From JADJRG01 sp964474905 (GTDB taxonomy: Bacteria; Myxococcota_A; Polyangia; Nannocystales; Nannocystaceae): a DNA stretch of 64,000 nucleotides. Positions 33,463 through 42,057 of the stretch are shown here, in pieces. The number at the start of each line of letters is the position of its first letter. Position 1 is the stretch's first letter. The position numbers were made by a program, and so were the translations under genes. The stretch spans positions 62,001 to 126,000 of the forward strand of contig CAYYUP010000006.1 in the NCBI GenBank assembly GCA_964474905.1, given 5' to 3'. The notes under the pieces were generated by a model. The model ran no database searches. It was given only the letters and a program-made list of their open reading frames with translations, and was not told the DNA's origin.

Positions 33463-36400
33463 TTGCGAATCGGTCTTCGCCTGCGTGCATCGCCGACCGA
33501 CATCGCCGCTCTCGCGATCCTCGTCGAGATCTATCCGTCGATCGCGAAGGGTGCCTGGCTCTGCTGGTCGGCGCGCCAGAGCGAGGCCTCGCTCGTGTGC
33601 CATCCCGAGCTCGATCTCGAGGGTGCACTCGCCCTCGTTGAGCGCGGCCTCGACATGGTCGGCTGGGGTTATGGCGACGATGAACTCCGGATCCTGCCGC
33701 TCGGCGAGGGCTTTCGCGAAGAGAGTTGGCAGGCGCCGCTGCGTCTCGATGCGCCGAGCCTCCTGGAGGTTTTAAGACCCCTGCGCATACCTGGTGAGCC
33801 GCAGGTCGACGAGGCGCTCTTTGTCATGCGCGCGGACTCGCAGGAGCCTCGGCTGCTTTTGGAGCGCTTGCTGCTGCTCGGTCGCGGCGACGCCCAGGTC
33901 TGCGAATTCGAACTCGAAGACGGCAGCTCTCGCTTTGCAGTGAAGGTCTCAGCGCCGCCGGTCTACCTCCTGATGCGGGCTCGCGACGGGCATGGCGATC
34001 GCGATTCATCGCTCGTCAATCCCGACATCAGCGTCTTCGCCCGCGAGGCCAAGAGCCCGCTCTGGGTCGCCTGGAGTTTTGCCCATCCGCTGGCTGCGGG
34101 GGCCGTGGCCGAACTCAAGCGGGCGGGTCAGGTTGCGCTGGTCGACGCGGGCGGCGAGTGGCTGCGAGGGTCGGCACAGTGGCGCACGCGCAGCATCTAC
34201 GACGCGCTCCTGCCCGAGCTCGATGCGGGTGTGCAAACGCTGAGAGCGACGACAAGCGAACTCCGCTTCGCGATTCGGATCCGCCTGGCCCGCGGCCCCC
34301 TCGTCGACCCGGAGCTGTGGTTGCTCGATCCCGACGAGTTTCTCGGTCTCGAGCCACTGATCGAAGCGGCGACCGGCGACGAACTCAGCCGCCTGACAGT
34401 CGCGCGTCTCGTCGACGGATCGGAGGCGCGCTACCTCCTGCGCGAGCGGGTGCGGCCCGGGATCTTGCCGCTAGCTGCCCGCATCTCCGAGACTCTCGGT
34501 GTGGGTGGATTTTCGCGGGTTGCGGGCGCCGACAATCTCTACCTTCCGAGCGATCGCCGACTGCTGCCGATGCTGCGCCGCGACGATCTGCGCCGCTTAC
34601 TCGATCTCGACAGTGCTCACCTGGTGCTCGTCACCGAGGATAGCGACGGTCTCCAAGTCATCCGCGTGCCCGAGCTCGATGAGGTGCCGCTGTCGCGTTG
34701 GATCGACTACGTCGCCACCGATCGCAGGCTCGCCCTGGACCAGCTGCTCGAGCGCTCGGTCTTTGAGTGGCCCGAGGTGAGTATCGAGTGGCCGGAGGTC
34801 AAGCATCGTGCTCCAAAACCGCCGCCACCGCGTGAGCGCAAGGCCAAAAAGAAGCGGGTTCCGGTGCCGATCGCCGCCGATACGCCAGAGGTCGAAGAGG
34901 CCCTGATCGAGGCCGACGAGGGCGCTCGCTTGCGCCTCCTGAGGGCGGAGGCCCGCGACCTCGAGCGCTCGCTCGCAGTCGGTGGTATCGATGATCCCGA
35001 GCCCTGGCAGCGCCTCGGGCTCCTCAAGATCGAACTCGATGAAGCGGACGAGGGTGTTGTCTGTTTAGAGATCGCGCTCTTCCACGCAGGGCCGCCCTAC
35101 GACCTCGCATTGGCGCGAACACTCTGCCGAGCACACCTCAGCCTTGTCCACCGGAGACGGGGTCCAGAGCTCATCCTAGAGCTTTTAGTGGCCGATCGAC
35201 GAACACCCGCAGAACTCTCGGCGTTGGCGGTCTTGGTGATCGAGCGCTTGGCTGCCGGTGAGCCGCCCTCCGACGAGGTGATGCAGCTCGCCGTGCCGCT
35301 TTTCAGCGATCCGCGGCTGCCGGTGTCGCGGCGTCTCGCCTGGTCGGTGCTCGCGGCCTGGCATCATCACGCGGGCGATCGACTGGGTCTCACCCGTGCC
35401 AAAGAAGTGCTGCTCGGCGGCCTCAACGAGCGCGGTCTCTCCGAGCTGCACGACCTGCCGAGATTTGTCCGTTACGCGTTGACGCTCGACGACGACGAGG
35501 GCGAGGGCGACATGGAGGAGGCGCGGAGCAGCGATCGTCTGCGCCAGGGCCAGCTGATGGCCCTAGAGGAGCTGTGGCGGGTTGTCGAGGAGCAGGGCCT
35601 GCCCGAGCTCGACGCGCAGGTCAACTATGTCCGCCTGATCTTCGGTGTCGGTTTTGCTCGCCTGGGTGCCCGCGCGAGCGCGATGCAGATCATCGCTCCG
35701 ATCGACCGCGAGATCGATGTGCACGAAGTCCCGAACAGGGCGCTCTTTCGGCTCTACATGGCGAGGCTGGCACACGAGGCCTCGGGCGGCAGCGATGCGT
35801 CGTGGGACGCAGAGGCCGGCAAGCAGATCGAGTCGGTCGCTCGCGACAGGTATCGCAAGGTGGTGATCTGGCTGCAGCGGCGCTCCCTATGGTTGCGGCT
35901 CACGGGCGATCCGCAGAGCTCCTCCGTGAACCCGCCCTACAGCCTGCCGGAGGATTTCGAGATCGCAGAACTCAGTGATCATCTGCGGCGAGAGATGGCC
36001 CAAGAGAGCACGAACTTCGATTACGTCGTCGCCCAGGCGGTCGATGTCTGCCTGCAGCGAGCACTCGCCAGCGGTTCAGAGGCGTTGATCTCCGAGGTCG
36101 TCGCGGTTGCCGAGCCGCGCCTGGGAGACATCACGATTCTCGGTCATCGTGCGGAGGCGATCGGCGCTTGCATCCGGGCGGTCGCCAACTTGGGGGACGA
36201 TGCGGCCCTGGGTCGCCTGCTAGAGCGCCTGGTCGATGTTGCCGAGGATCCAAAGCTCGGCTCGGTCGCGCAGCTGGTTGCGGCGGTCCGTGGTGGCATC
36301 GTCGCGCTACGGCGATTCGGCGGATTAGAGCCCGCTCGGGGCCTTTTGCAGGCACTTTCGGGAGTTAAGGCCTACACGTCGTCGGCCAGCATCGAGCTGC

Positions 36401-36798
36401 TGTCAACGATCGCCAGCGGCCTGGTGCAGCTCGGCGAGGAGCGGGCAGCGGGCTTGATGCTCGACCGTCTGATCGAGCAAATCTTCGACGGTTCATTTGA
36501 TTACGTGCACCGCTGCGAGGCCGGCATCGCCGTTGCCGGGGCCCTGCGCCACTGGCCCAATGTCGCCCGAATCGAGCGTTGTCGTCGCTTTATCGAGGAG
36601 ATCGAGGTCTTCCGCGATACCTTTACGACCAGCCGCTATTACGAGACCCACAAGATCAGGATCATCGAGGCGGTCGTCGACTCGCTGGCCGATGCACAGA
36701 CCCGCCACTCGGATCGCGTGCAAGGTTTCCTCGATCTCGAGGAACATGCGCTTCGCCGCCGGATCTTCGCGAACTGGAGCGTATTGTGTACACACTAG
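33463..36798 (+). CDS. Large two-part protein of the FtsH/MoxR operon
   Basis: 1111 residues. The start is TTG 33463, forced by an in-frame TGA at 33457-33459. Residues 1-430 form an alpha/beta region (e.g. QEPRLLLERLLLLGRGDAQ, DNLYLPSDRRLLPMLRRDDL). A proline/lysine linker (KPPPPRERKAKKKR) is at about 450-465. Residues 480-1100 are helical repeats of TPR or HEAT character, rich in LA, RAL and GDD turns. No TM, signal or catalytic motif seen. Such large scaffold proteins are typical of ternary ATPase systems, where they link sensor and effector. The gene is 3 bases after the 51-residue gene and 85 bases before moxR. Confidence 0.75.
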   Translation: MRIGLRLRASPTDIAALAILVEIYPSIAKGAWLCWSARQSEASLVCHPELDLEGALALVERGLDMVGWGYGDDELRILPLGEGFREESWQAPLRLDAPSLLEVLRPLRIPGEPQVDEALFVMRADSQEPRLLLERLLLLGRGDAQVCEFELEDGSSRFAVKVSAPPVYLLMRARDGHGDRDSSLVNPDISVFAREAKSPLWVAWSFAHPLAAGAVAELKRAGQVALVDAGGEWLRGSAQWRTRSIYDALLPELDAGVQTLRATTSELRFAIRIRLARGPLVDPELWLLDPDEFLGLEPLIEAATGDELSRLTVARLVDGSEARYLLRERVRPGILPLAARISETLGVGGFSRVAGADNLYLPSDRRLLPMLRRDDLRRLLDLDSAHLVLVTEDSDGLQVIRVPELDEVPLSRWIDYVATDRRLALDQLLERSVFEWPEVSIEWPEVKHRAPKPPPPRERKAKKKRVPVPIAADTPEVEEALIEADEGARLRLLRAEARDLERSLAVGGIDDPEPWQRLGLLKIELDEADEGVVCLEIALFHAGPPYDLALARTLCRAHLSLVHRRRGPELILELLVADRRTPAELSALAVLVIERLAAGEPPSDEVMQLAVPLFSDPRLPVSRRLAWSVLAAWHHHAGDRLGLTRAKEVLLGGLNERGLSELHDLPRFVRYALTLDDDEGEGDMEEARSSDRLRQGQLMALEELWRVVEEQGLPELDAQVNYVRLIFGVGFARLGARASAMQIIAPIDREIDVHEVPNRALFRLYMARLAHEASGGSDASWDAEAGKQIESVARDRYRKVVIWLQRRSLWLRLTGDPQSSSVNPPYSLPEDFEIAELSDHLRREMAQESTNFDYVVAQAVDVCLQRALASGSEALISEVVAVAEPRLGDITILGHRAEAIGACIRAVANLGDDAALGRLLERLVDVAEDPKLGSVAQLVAAVRGGIVALRRFGGLEPARGLLQALSGVKAYTSSASIELLSTIASGLVQLGEERAAGLMLDRLIEQIFDGSFDYVHRCEAGIAVAGALRHWPNVARIERCRRFIEEIEVFRDTFTTSRYYETHKIRIIEAVVDSLADAQTRHSDRVQGFLDLEEHALRRRIFANWSVLCTH

Positions 36799-36883
36799 TT
36801 TGTCGCCGGAGTGCCGCGGACGGTCGCTTCGTATGTAAATCACGTGAATTTCACCGCGGGACCTTCGCGGAGAGGAGCGTCGT

Positions 36884-37867
36884 ATGTGGACACTAGACCA
36901 ACTCGAACTCGAAATTGACGATATCCGCGGGCGCATCCTCCAGCACCGTCGCGACCTCAAAGAGTACTTCATCGCCCGCGATGAGCAGATCGATCTGGCG
37001 ATGCTCTGTGCTGTCAGCCAAGAGCCGCTGCTGCTGGTCGGGCCTCCAGGTACGGCTAAAAGCGATCTGGTGGTGAAGTTCACCCAGAGCCTAGGGCTGG
37101 ATGCGGGCGACTACTTCGAGTACATGCTCACTAAATTTACCGAGCCCTCAGAGATCCTGGGTCCTATCGATATCTCCCTGCTCAAAGAGGGCCGCTACGT
37201 GCGGCGGACAAAGGGCATGCTGCCCGAGTGCCGTGTGGCCTTTTTGGATGAGGTATTTAAGTCAAACTCGGCGATCCTGAATACCCTGCTGACAATCCTC
37301 AATGAGAGAAAATTTTATCAGGACGGCCAGCCGACTCCGGTGAAACTGCTGATGCTCTTTGCCGCGACCAACGATATCCCCGATCAAAGCGAACTCGAAG
37401 CGATGGCCGATCGCTTTGTCATCAAAGTCGAGACGCTGCCGGTAAAAGACCGATATTTCGCAGAGCTGGTCGACGCAGGTATCCAAAACGAAGCCTACAA
37501 AGCGAGCGGGCAACGCCCCTGGGCCCGTGGGAGCGCTTCGATCGATGACTTTTTGAAATTTGGTCGGTTTATGGACCTGACGTTTGGACTGTCGAATGAA
37601 CCAGGAGGTGATCGCGCTCGGTGGTTTCCGCGGCCTGTGTTTGCCGAGATGCGGCGGATCGTTCGGGCGCTCGAGACCGAAGATAAGGTGTTTGTGTCGG
37701 ACCGGAAGGTGGTTAAGCTTTATAAGCTGATCCGTACACAGGCGTTTCTTGAGCATGGAGGGGCGGTGGGGATCGAGGATCTTAAGCTGCTGGCTTATGT
37801 GGGGAATCGGCGTGATGAGCTGGCGCTTGTTCAGTCTAAGGTTAAGGCGCTGCTGGGTGTTGCGTAG
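36884..37867 (+). CDS. moxR: MoxR-family AAA+ ATPase
   Basis: 327 residues. Walker A is GPPGTAKS (53-60), Walker B VAFLDEVF (118-125), followed by KSNSAILNTLLTILNERKFYQDG and sensor 1 LLMLFAATNDIP, all standard for MoxR/RavA. MoxR ATPases usually act as chaperones on an adjacent vWA-domain protein. Here no vWA gene follows: the next 517 bases are non-coding. A good ribosome site GGAGAGGAG precedes ATG 36884. From about 37540 to the stop, codon use becomes less GC-rich than in the neighbouring genes, so the 3' end may be recombinant. Last gene of the operon. Confidence 0.9.
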   Translation: MWTLDQLELEIDDIRGRILQHRRDLKEYFIARDEQIDLAMLCAVSQEPLLLVGPPGTAKSDLVVKFTQSLGLDAGDYFEYMLTKFTEPSEILGPIDISLLKEGRYVRRTKGMLPECRVAFLDEVFKSNSAILNTLLTILNERKFYQDGQPTPVKLLMLFAATNDIPDQSELEAMADRFVIKVETLPVKDRYFAELVDAGIQNEAYKASGQRPWARGSASIDDFLKFGRFMDLTFGLSNEPGGDRARWFPRPVFAEMRRIVRALETEDKVFVSDRKVVKLYKLIRTQAFLEHGGAVGIEDLKLLAYVGNRRDELALVQSKVKALLGVA

Positions 37868-38090
37868 GTTGGAAGGCTAGGGCTGTGGTGCTTGGGGTAA
37901 GGGGGTTTTTGGGTGTAGTCTGGGAAGGGAGTGGAGAGGCGGAGGCCGTTGCGGTGGCCGGGCAAGAAGGGCCCCACTCTCTCAGACAGGTCGGAACGCG
38001 CGTCGACCCCTAAAGGGGCCGATGCACGTCCTAGACTCACTCGCGGGGCCCTCCTCGCCCGTCCCAGCAGCACGTCCTCCACACAATTGA

Positions 38091-38240
38091 AAGGGAGTCG
38101 GCGTGCGGGGGGCGGAGAGTTGGTCGGGAAGCCTTCGGGTGAGAAGGGAGTCGGCGGGCGGAGGGCGGAGAGTTGGTCGGGAGGCCTTCCGGTGAGAAGG
38201 GAGTCGGCGTGCGGGGGGCGGAGAGTTGGTTGGGAGGCCT
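38091..38240. repeat. Three 53-base tandem repeats
   Basis: Units start at 38091, 38144 and 38197 (AAGGGAGTCGGCG...). Units 1 and 2 differ at about five positions, and unit 3 decays after GGGAGGCCTT. Each holds GGCGGAGAGTTGGT. The spacing is exact and there is no spacer, so this is a minisatellite rather than CRISPR. Confidence 0.88.
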
Positions 38241-38335
38241 TGTGGGGGGCGGGCGTCGGAGAGTGTGAGCGCGAATTTGTTTTGGTAGGTGACTTTTTTT
38301 GCTTCTGAAGGCGTAAGAACGGTGTTTTTGATTTA

Positions 38336-38355
38336 ATTTCGATAATTCTGGAAAT
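38336..38355. promoter_or_regulatory. Candidate ArsR operator dyad
   Basis: ATTTC (38336-38340), ten bases, GAAAT (38351-38355), in an AT-rich patch 30 bases upstream of the arsR start. ArsR-family repressors bind AT-rich imperfect dyads near their own promoter. The upstream TTTTTTT and TTTGATTTAA make this the only AT-rich stretch nearby. Confidence 0.45.
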
Positions 38356-38370
38356 ATGGTTGCACTGGTT

Positions 38371-38376
38371 GGAGGA
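38371..38376 (+). promoter_or_regulatory. Ribosome binding site deciding the TTG start of arsR
   Basis: GGAGGA at 38371-38376 is 8 bases before TTG 38385, ideal spacing. It is 20 bases from ATG 38397, too far, so the TTG codon is the better start. Confidence 0.6.
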
Positions 38377-38384
38377 CGGTCCTA

Positions 38385-38729
38385 TTGTTGTCGCCGATGA
38401 AGTCCATCGCAGAGCGAATGGCCGCACTCGGTAACGAGACACGGCTCGGTATCTACCGCCTCCTGGTGCGGGCGGGGCAAGGTGGCCTGCCAGTTTCTGA
38501 GGTCAAATCTCGACTCGAGATCCCCGCGTCGACGCTCAGCCATCACCTGCACAGGTTGATACGCGTGGGCCTGGTGCAGCAAGAGCGACAAGGCACCACG
38601 CTTATCTGTCGTGCTGATTATAGCGTTATGCAGGCGACCTTCGAAGTCTTCGCTCGCGAGTGCTGTGCGGACGATGGAGCCCTATGCCAAACCTCAAGCT
38701 CTTGCTGTGCACCCACTGCCAAGCCCTGA
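38385..38729 (+). CDS. arsR: ArsR-family arsenic-responsive repressor
   Basis: 114 residues. The winged helix reads ALGNETRLGIYRLLVRAG, PVSEVKSRLEIPASTLSHHLHRLIRVGLV with the recognition helix and the wing QQERQGTTLICRA. It lacks the classic ELCVC site. Cysteines sit at the C-terminus (ARECCADDGALCQTSSSCCAP), a placement seen in ArsR variants that bind As(III) there. Derepression would express arsM 107 bases downstream. It uses a TTG start preceded by GGAGGA; ATG 38397 is the alternative. Confidence 0.85.
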   Translation: MLSPMKSIAERMAALGNETRLGIYRLLVRAGQGGLPVSEVKSRLEIPASTLSHHLHRLIRVGLVQQERQGTTLICRADYSVMQATFEVFARECCADDGALCQTSSSCCAPTAKP

Positions 38730-38836
38730 GCCGTCGACTCTATACAGGTATCGCGACGAAGAAGTATCAACGAATCAACGAATCATTAACAAAGCGCTAC
38801 AAACAAAGCGCAGCTAGAGAGAAAGGCGATACGATC

Positions 38837-39868
38837 ATGAAAGAAACAACGATAACGATAACGGATGCGGTCAGGGCGGGGTACGGTACGGTGGCGAGGA
38901 GCGGGCTCAGTTCTGAGCAGGGCAATATCCGAGGAATCGCGCAGGCGTTCGGGTACTCCGAGGAGGAACTCGCGAGCATTCCGGCCGAAGCCAATATGGG
39001 GCTCTCATGCGGTAATCCGGTGGCGATGGCGTCGATTAAGGCGGGGGAGGTGGTCGTCGATCTCGGTGCTGGCGGGGGGCTCGATGTGTTCCTGGCCTCG
39101 AAGGCCGTGGGTCCCGAAGGGCGGGCGATCGGTATCGATATGACTGGCGATATGGTGTCGCTCGCCCGCAAAAATGCAGCCAAAGGCGGCTACACAAATG
39201 TGACCTTCTACCTCGCAGAGATCGAGGCGATGCCCCTCGCGGATAATTCGGTCGATTGTGTGATCTCGAATTGCGTGCTCAATCTGTGTGCAGATAAGGA
39301 GGTCGCGCTTAAGGAGATCTTTCGTGTGCTTAAACCCGGAGGACGGCTGGCGATCTCAGATATCGCCCTGCGTAAGCCGCTTCCGCCAGAAATCGAGCGC
39401 GCCGTCGCTGCCTGGACCGGTTGTATCGCAGGGGCGATGACGATCGATCAAAACCGCAGCAAGCTCGCTGCAGCTGGGTTTTCTGCGGTGGAGATCGTCG
39501 ACTCCAACTCGGATCTCAATGCCTATCGCGATGGCGGACACGCTGCATGCTGCGGTCCCGCATCGGATGCAGATATGAGCGGAAAAGCCGCAGATGGCGA
39601 CTCAGATGGGTGCTGTGGACCGATCAAGGAACGCACGGGCTGCTGCGGCGAAGCTCCCGAGAGCACGGAAAACGCGGCCGATTCGGATTGCGATGGGGCC
39701 AAAGAGAACAAGAGCGACTCCGGCTGTTGCGGCGAAACTGCAAAGGCCGACGAAAATGCGGCAGAGGTCGCCTCGGAGTTTCACGAGACGATGAGCGATT
39801 TGCTCAAGACGTTTGATGTCAATGAGTATGCAGCGAGCGTGAAGATCTTCGCGCTCAAGCCCGAGTGA
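38837..39868 (+). CDS. arsM: Arsenite S-adenosylmethionine methyltransferase with Cys-rich tail
   Basis: 343 residues. ArsM methylates As(III) to volatile or less toxic forms. The SAM-binding motif is VVVDLGAGGGLDVFLAS; ArsM-type cysteines are C in MGLSCGNP, in SNCVLNLC and in WTGCIAG. The start ATG 38837 has AGAAAGG upstream. The C-terminal 90 residues are unusual: four CCGx pairs (CCGP, CCGP, CCGE, CCGE) in Asp/Glu/Gly-rich spacers, which could bind As(III) or other soft metals. Many ArsMs have fewer C-terminal cysteines. The terminal VNEYAASVKIFALKPE returns to the normal family end. Confidence 0.9.
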   Translation: MKETTITITDAVRAGYGTVARSGLSSEQGNIRGIAQAFGYSEEELASIPAEANMGLSCGNPVAMASIKAGEVVVDLGAGGGLDVFLASKAVGPEGRAIGIDMTGDMVSLARKNAAKGGYTNVTFYLAEIEAMPLADNSVDCVISNCVLNLCADKEVALKEIFRVLKPGGRLAISDIALRKPLPPEIERAVAAWTGCIAGAMTIDQNRSKLAAAGFSAVEIVDSNSDLNAYRDGGHAACCGPASDADMSGKAADGDSDGCCGPIKERTGCCGEAPESTENAADSDCDGAKENKSDSGCCGETAKADENAAEVASEFHETMSDLLKTFDVNEYAASVKIFALKPE

Positions 39869-39901
39869 CACACAGCGGTAGGCGCTGTGGTAGGGATAAA
39901 A

Positions 39902-39929
39902 AGCCCGCCGGGTGTTGACCCGGCGGGCT
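39902..39929. terminator. Intrinsic terminator, mainly for the minus-strand gene
   Basis: A perfect 12-base-pair stem AGCCCGCCGGGT/ACCCGGCGGGCT with a 4-base loop GTTG. On the minus strand it is followed by TTTTTATCC, a proper U-tract, and the minus gene ends at 39949. On the plus strand the tail is only GTCTTATC. It lies between the convergent arsM and vWA-lipoprotein genes and may act both ways. Confidence 0.85.
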
Positions 39930-39948
39930 GTCTTATCAGGATAGTTTT

Positions 39949-41274
39949 TTACTGATCGAGGATCGCCTGGGCGATCGAGTCGAGGGAGTAGTCGGGGCTG
40001 CAGATCGAGTAGACCGGGGGGGCACCGTCGGCGATGCTCTCGGCGAGCTCCCTCTCGCGTATGGATGGTACCGCAAAGATGTCCGCATCTGTACAGGCTG
40101 GGTCGATGCCAAAGTTCTCGAGGAATTGGGGATTGCCGTTGCCCACGCCGGAGTAGATCGGCTCGATGCCTCCAGAGTAGCCCGGGGGCACGCCTGCGAT
40201 CACGTGAAGCTGCACGTCTCCCTGGGTTTTTGCGGCGAGCAGATCCTCCAAGAGCTGGCTGTAGCGGCTGAGTGGGTAGAGAACCGCCGAATCGTCGCTG
40301 GCCCCGGAGTTGCCGCCGGCTCCGAAATTTGCGGCGTCGCAGTCGTAGTCGTTGGGGTCGCCCATGCAGTCGACACCGGCTCGCCAGCACACGGCGCTGG
40401 TCGGGGTGGGATCGTTGGGGTCGTTCCAAAAAACCTTGTTGGAGGTAAAGATCGTGTCGTCCTGCGCGGAGCAGTCGGTCTCATCTGTGATGATAATAAT
40501 GGCGAGAGTGGCGTCTTCGCGGATAAAGCCGTAGCTGTCCTCGCCGGGGGTATTTGCCCGGATAAGAGCGATGTACATCGCCTCGAGGGGGGACTCAAAG
40601 CCGCAGCCGTAGATGCCCTGCGGGAGGTAACAGCCGAGCAGCTCGAGGGCTGTGCCGGTGCTGACGTTGGAGCTGCCGTCGTGCAGCTCGATCCAGGGGC
40701 GCGGTTTGGGATCGGGCTCGAGGGCGGTCGCCGTTGGCACAACCTCGAGATCATCGTTGGCGTAGATGCACGCATTGGTGCAGATCTCGGATGCGTCGAT
40801 CGGCGGGTCGGTCCCAAAAAATGTAAAGTCACCGTCGTCGATTCGATCGACGCAGCTCGACAGTATGAGATTGCCTTTCGCAGGTCGGGTCGAGCCCTCG
40901 GGGCAGCGCGGATTGCCGACATCGGTGGTGGTGATGCCGATCCGCAGGTCCAGGCCCGCATCGAGCAGCGGGTCGATGAGATTGTCGATCGCGTCCGTCA
41001 GCCGCTCCTGTGAAGGGGCCATTGAACCGGAGTTGTCGACGATAAAGAGGATGTCGACGTTGTCCGAGGCGATGCCAGTGTCGTTGGTATCGGTGCTGGT
41101 ACCGGTTTCGGTGTCAGTGGGGTCGGTGGTATTGGTGGCGCTCGTCGGCCCGCTGCTCGGATCCGTCGAAGGGTTGGTCATCGTGACGGTGGCCGGATCG
41201 GAATCCTTGGGCGGGCAGCCGAGGACGAGGGCGAGCAGCGGTAGGCCGGCAAGATGTACTGTGTGTCGAGACAT
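39949..41274 (-). CDS. von Willebrand factor A-domain lipoprotein
   Basis: 441 residues. The lipoprotein signal is MSRHTVHLAGLPLLALVLGC; the linker is Thr/Ser/Asp-rich. The vWA domain starts VDILFIVDNSGSM, whose DxSxS is the MIDAS metal site, and continues with RIGITTTDVG and an inserted Cys-rich region (SSCVDRI, CTNACIYAND, GCYLPQGIYGCGFESPLEAM). ATLAIIIITDETDCS is the late vWA strand. Such proteins are surface or periplasmic adhesins or scaffolds. ATG 41274 is the best start for the signal; the frame opens at 41295. It is 5 bases after the stop of the lipoprotein upstream, so they form one operon. Confidence 0.85.
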   Translation of the reverse strand: MSRHTVHLAGLPLLALVLGCPPKDSDPATVTMTNPSTDPSSGPTSATNTTDPTDTETGTSTDTNDTGIASDNVDILFIVDNSGSMAPSQERLTDAIDNLIDPLLDAGLDLRIGITTTDVGNPRCPEGSTRPAKGNLILSSCVDRIDDGDFTFFGTDPPIDASEICTNACIYANDDLEVVPTATALEPDPKPRPWIELHDGSSNVSTGTALELLGCYLPQGIYGCGFESPLEAMYIALIRANTPGEDSYGFIREDATLAIIIITDETDCSAQDDTIFTSNKVFWNDPNDPTPTSAVCWRAGVDCMGDPNDYDCDAANFGAGGNSGASDDSAVLYPLSRYSQLLEDLLAAKTQGDVQLHVIAGVPPGYSGGIEPIYSGVGNGNPQFLENFGIDPACTDADIFAVPSIRERELAESIADGAPPVYSICSPDYSLDSIAQAILDQ

Positions 41275-41279
41275 ACGAA

Positions 41280-41732
41280 TCATACGTCGCTGCAATCGAC
41301 GCTATCGGGGTAGCAAAGTCCGTCACAGGCGTGTTGGTCCACCCGGCACTGCAATTTGAGTTCGACCGAGACCTCGTCGGTAATGCCGTCATTATCTGTG
41401 ACAACGACGACGAGGGTGCGAGTGATCGGGAAGTCGAACTGGATGGGCTTGGCTTTGTGCAGCTCCGCCCAGCCGATGGACGTCTGGAAAGTCCCGTCGC
41501 TGACTTCACCCAAAGGACCAAACCAGTAGGACTGGTCCTCGTTGTAGAGCTGAGCGCCGACCAGCTCGTCGAGCCCCTTGTCGTGGTGCACAGTGATCGT
41601 GATCGTGCTGACCTGAGTGTCGAGGAGCGTGGTGGGGGTCAGAAATACCTGAGTTAGCGTCGGCCCAGGGGTGCACGCTAGCATCATCAGGGCGGGCGCT
41701 GCGAGACTGAGGAGTCGGAGATTCAGCTTCAT
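41280..41732 (-). CDS. Small lipoprotein with a beta-sandwich-like domain
   Basis: 150 residues. Signal MKLNLRLLSLAAPALMMLAC gives C20 as the lipid anchor. The mature part alternates strands: VSTITITVHHDKGLDELVGA, RTLVVVVTDNDGITDEVSVE, like an Ig or cadherin-like fold. The C-terminus has six or so residues between paired cysteines (CRVDQHACDGLCYPDSVDC). It is first in the operon with the vWA lipoprotein and could be its partner on the cell surface. Function unknown. Confidence 0.78.
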   Translation of the reverse strand: MKLNLRLLSLAAPALMMLACTPGPTLTQVFLTPTTLLDTQVSTITITVHHDKGLDELVGAQLYNEDQSYWFGPLGEVSDGTFQTSIGWAELHKAKPIQFDFPITRTLVVVVTDNDGITDEVSVELKLQCRVDQHACDGLCYPDSVDCSDV

Positions 41733-41819
41733 TTCTGCGAGAAGGTCCCACGATGGGAGAGAGAAGACAAGCTGCGAAAATGTGCGTTATGAGGGCCTAC
41801 GAGGGGTCTTGAGTAGGAA

Positions 41820-41837
41820 TGTCCAGAAAAATGGACA
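41820..41837. other. Hairpin next to an assembly gap
   Basis: TGTCCA-GAAAAA-TGGACA, a perfect six-base stem, ends three bases before the N run. It lies 88 bases upstream of the small lipoprotein gene start (41732, minus strand). It may be an operator, or an end of whatever repeat caused the gap. Confidence 0.4.
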
Positions 41838-41840
41838 CCT

Positions 41841-41940
41841 NNNNNNNNNNNNNNNNNNNNNNNNNNNNNNNNNNNNNNNNNNNNNNNNNNNNNNNNNNNN
41901 NNNNNNNNNNNNNNNNNNNNNNNNNNNNNNNNNNNNNNNN
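41841..41940. other. Assembly gap (100 N) in a 325-base intergenic region
   Basis: The stretch 41733-42057 between two minus-strand genes contains the gap. Outside it I see only the hairpin at 41820-41837 and no supported coding. Unlike the other three gaps it is not flanked by obvious simple repeats. Confidence 0.9.
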
Positions 41941-42057
41941 CGAGAGGATGGAACACTCGCTATTACGACGAGTGAGGCAGAGACGAGGATTCCAGCCCCG
42001 CGACAGCGCGCCGCATTGGTGTGTGCACGCGAATCCCGAGACCATCAGCCCGCCGCC

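Larger units (their letters stand above)
37868..38384. other. 517-base intergenic region between moxR and arsR
   Basis: No convincing gene. It contains a short hairpin CCCC-TAAA-GGGG at about 38020, three 53-base tandem repeats, a T-rich stretch, and the arsR operator and ribosome site at its right end. Frames on both strands are open but change with each 53-base unit, which is not a multiple of three. G-rich purine bias on the plus strand is strong over the repeats. Confidence 0.6.

Noticed and set aside
38091..38240. Possible CRISPR array
   Set aside because: The units are contiguous with no unique spacers, and no cas genes are near.
37931..38308. 125-codon plus-strand frame over the 53-base repeats
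   Set aside because: The repeat period is not a multiple of three, so the same DNA is read in different frames; no start signal or family match.
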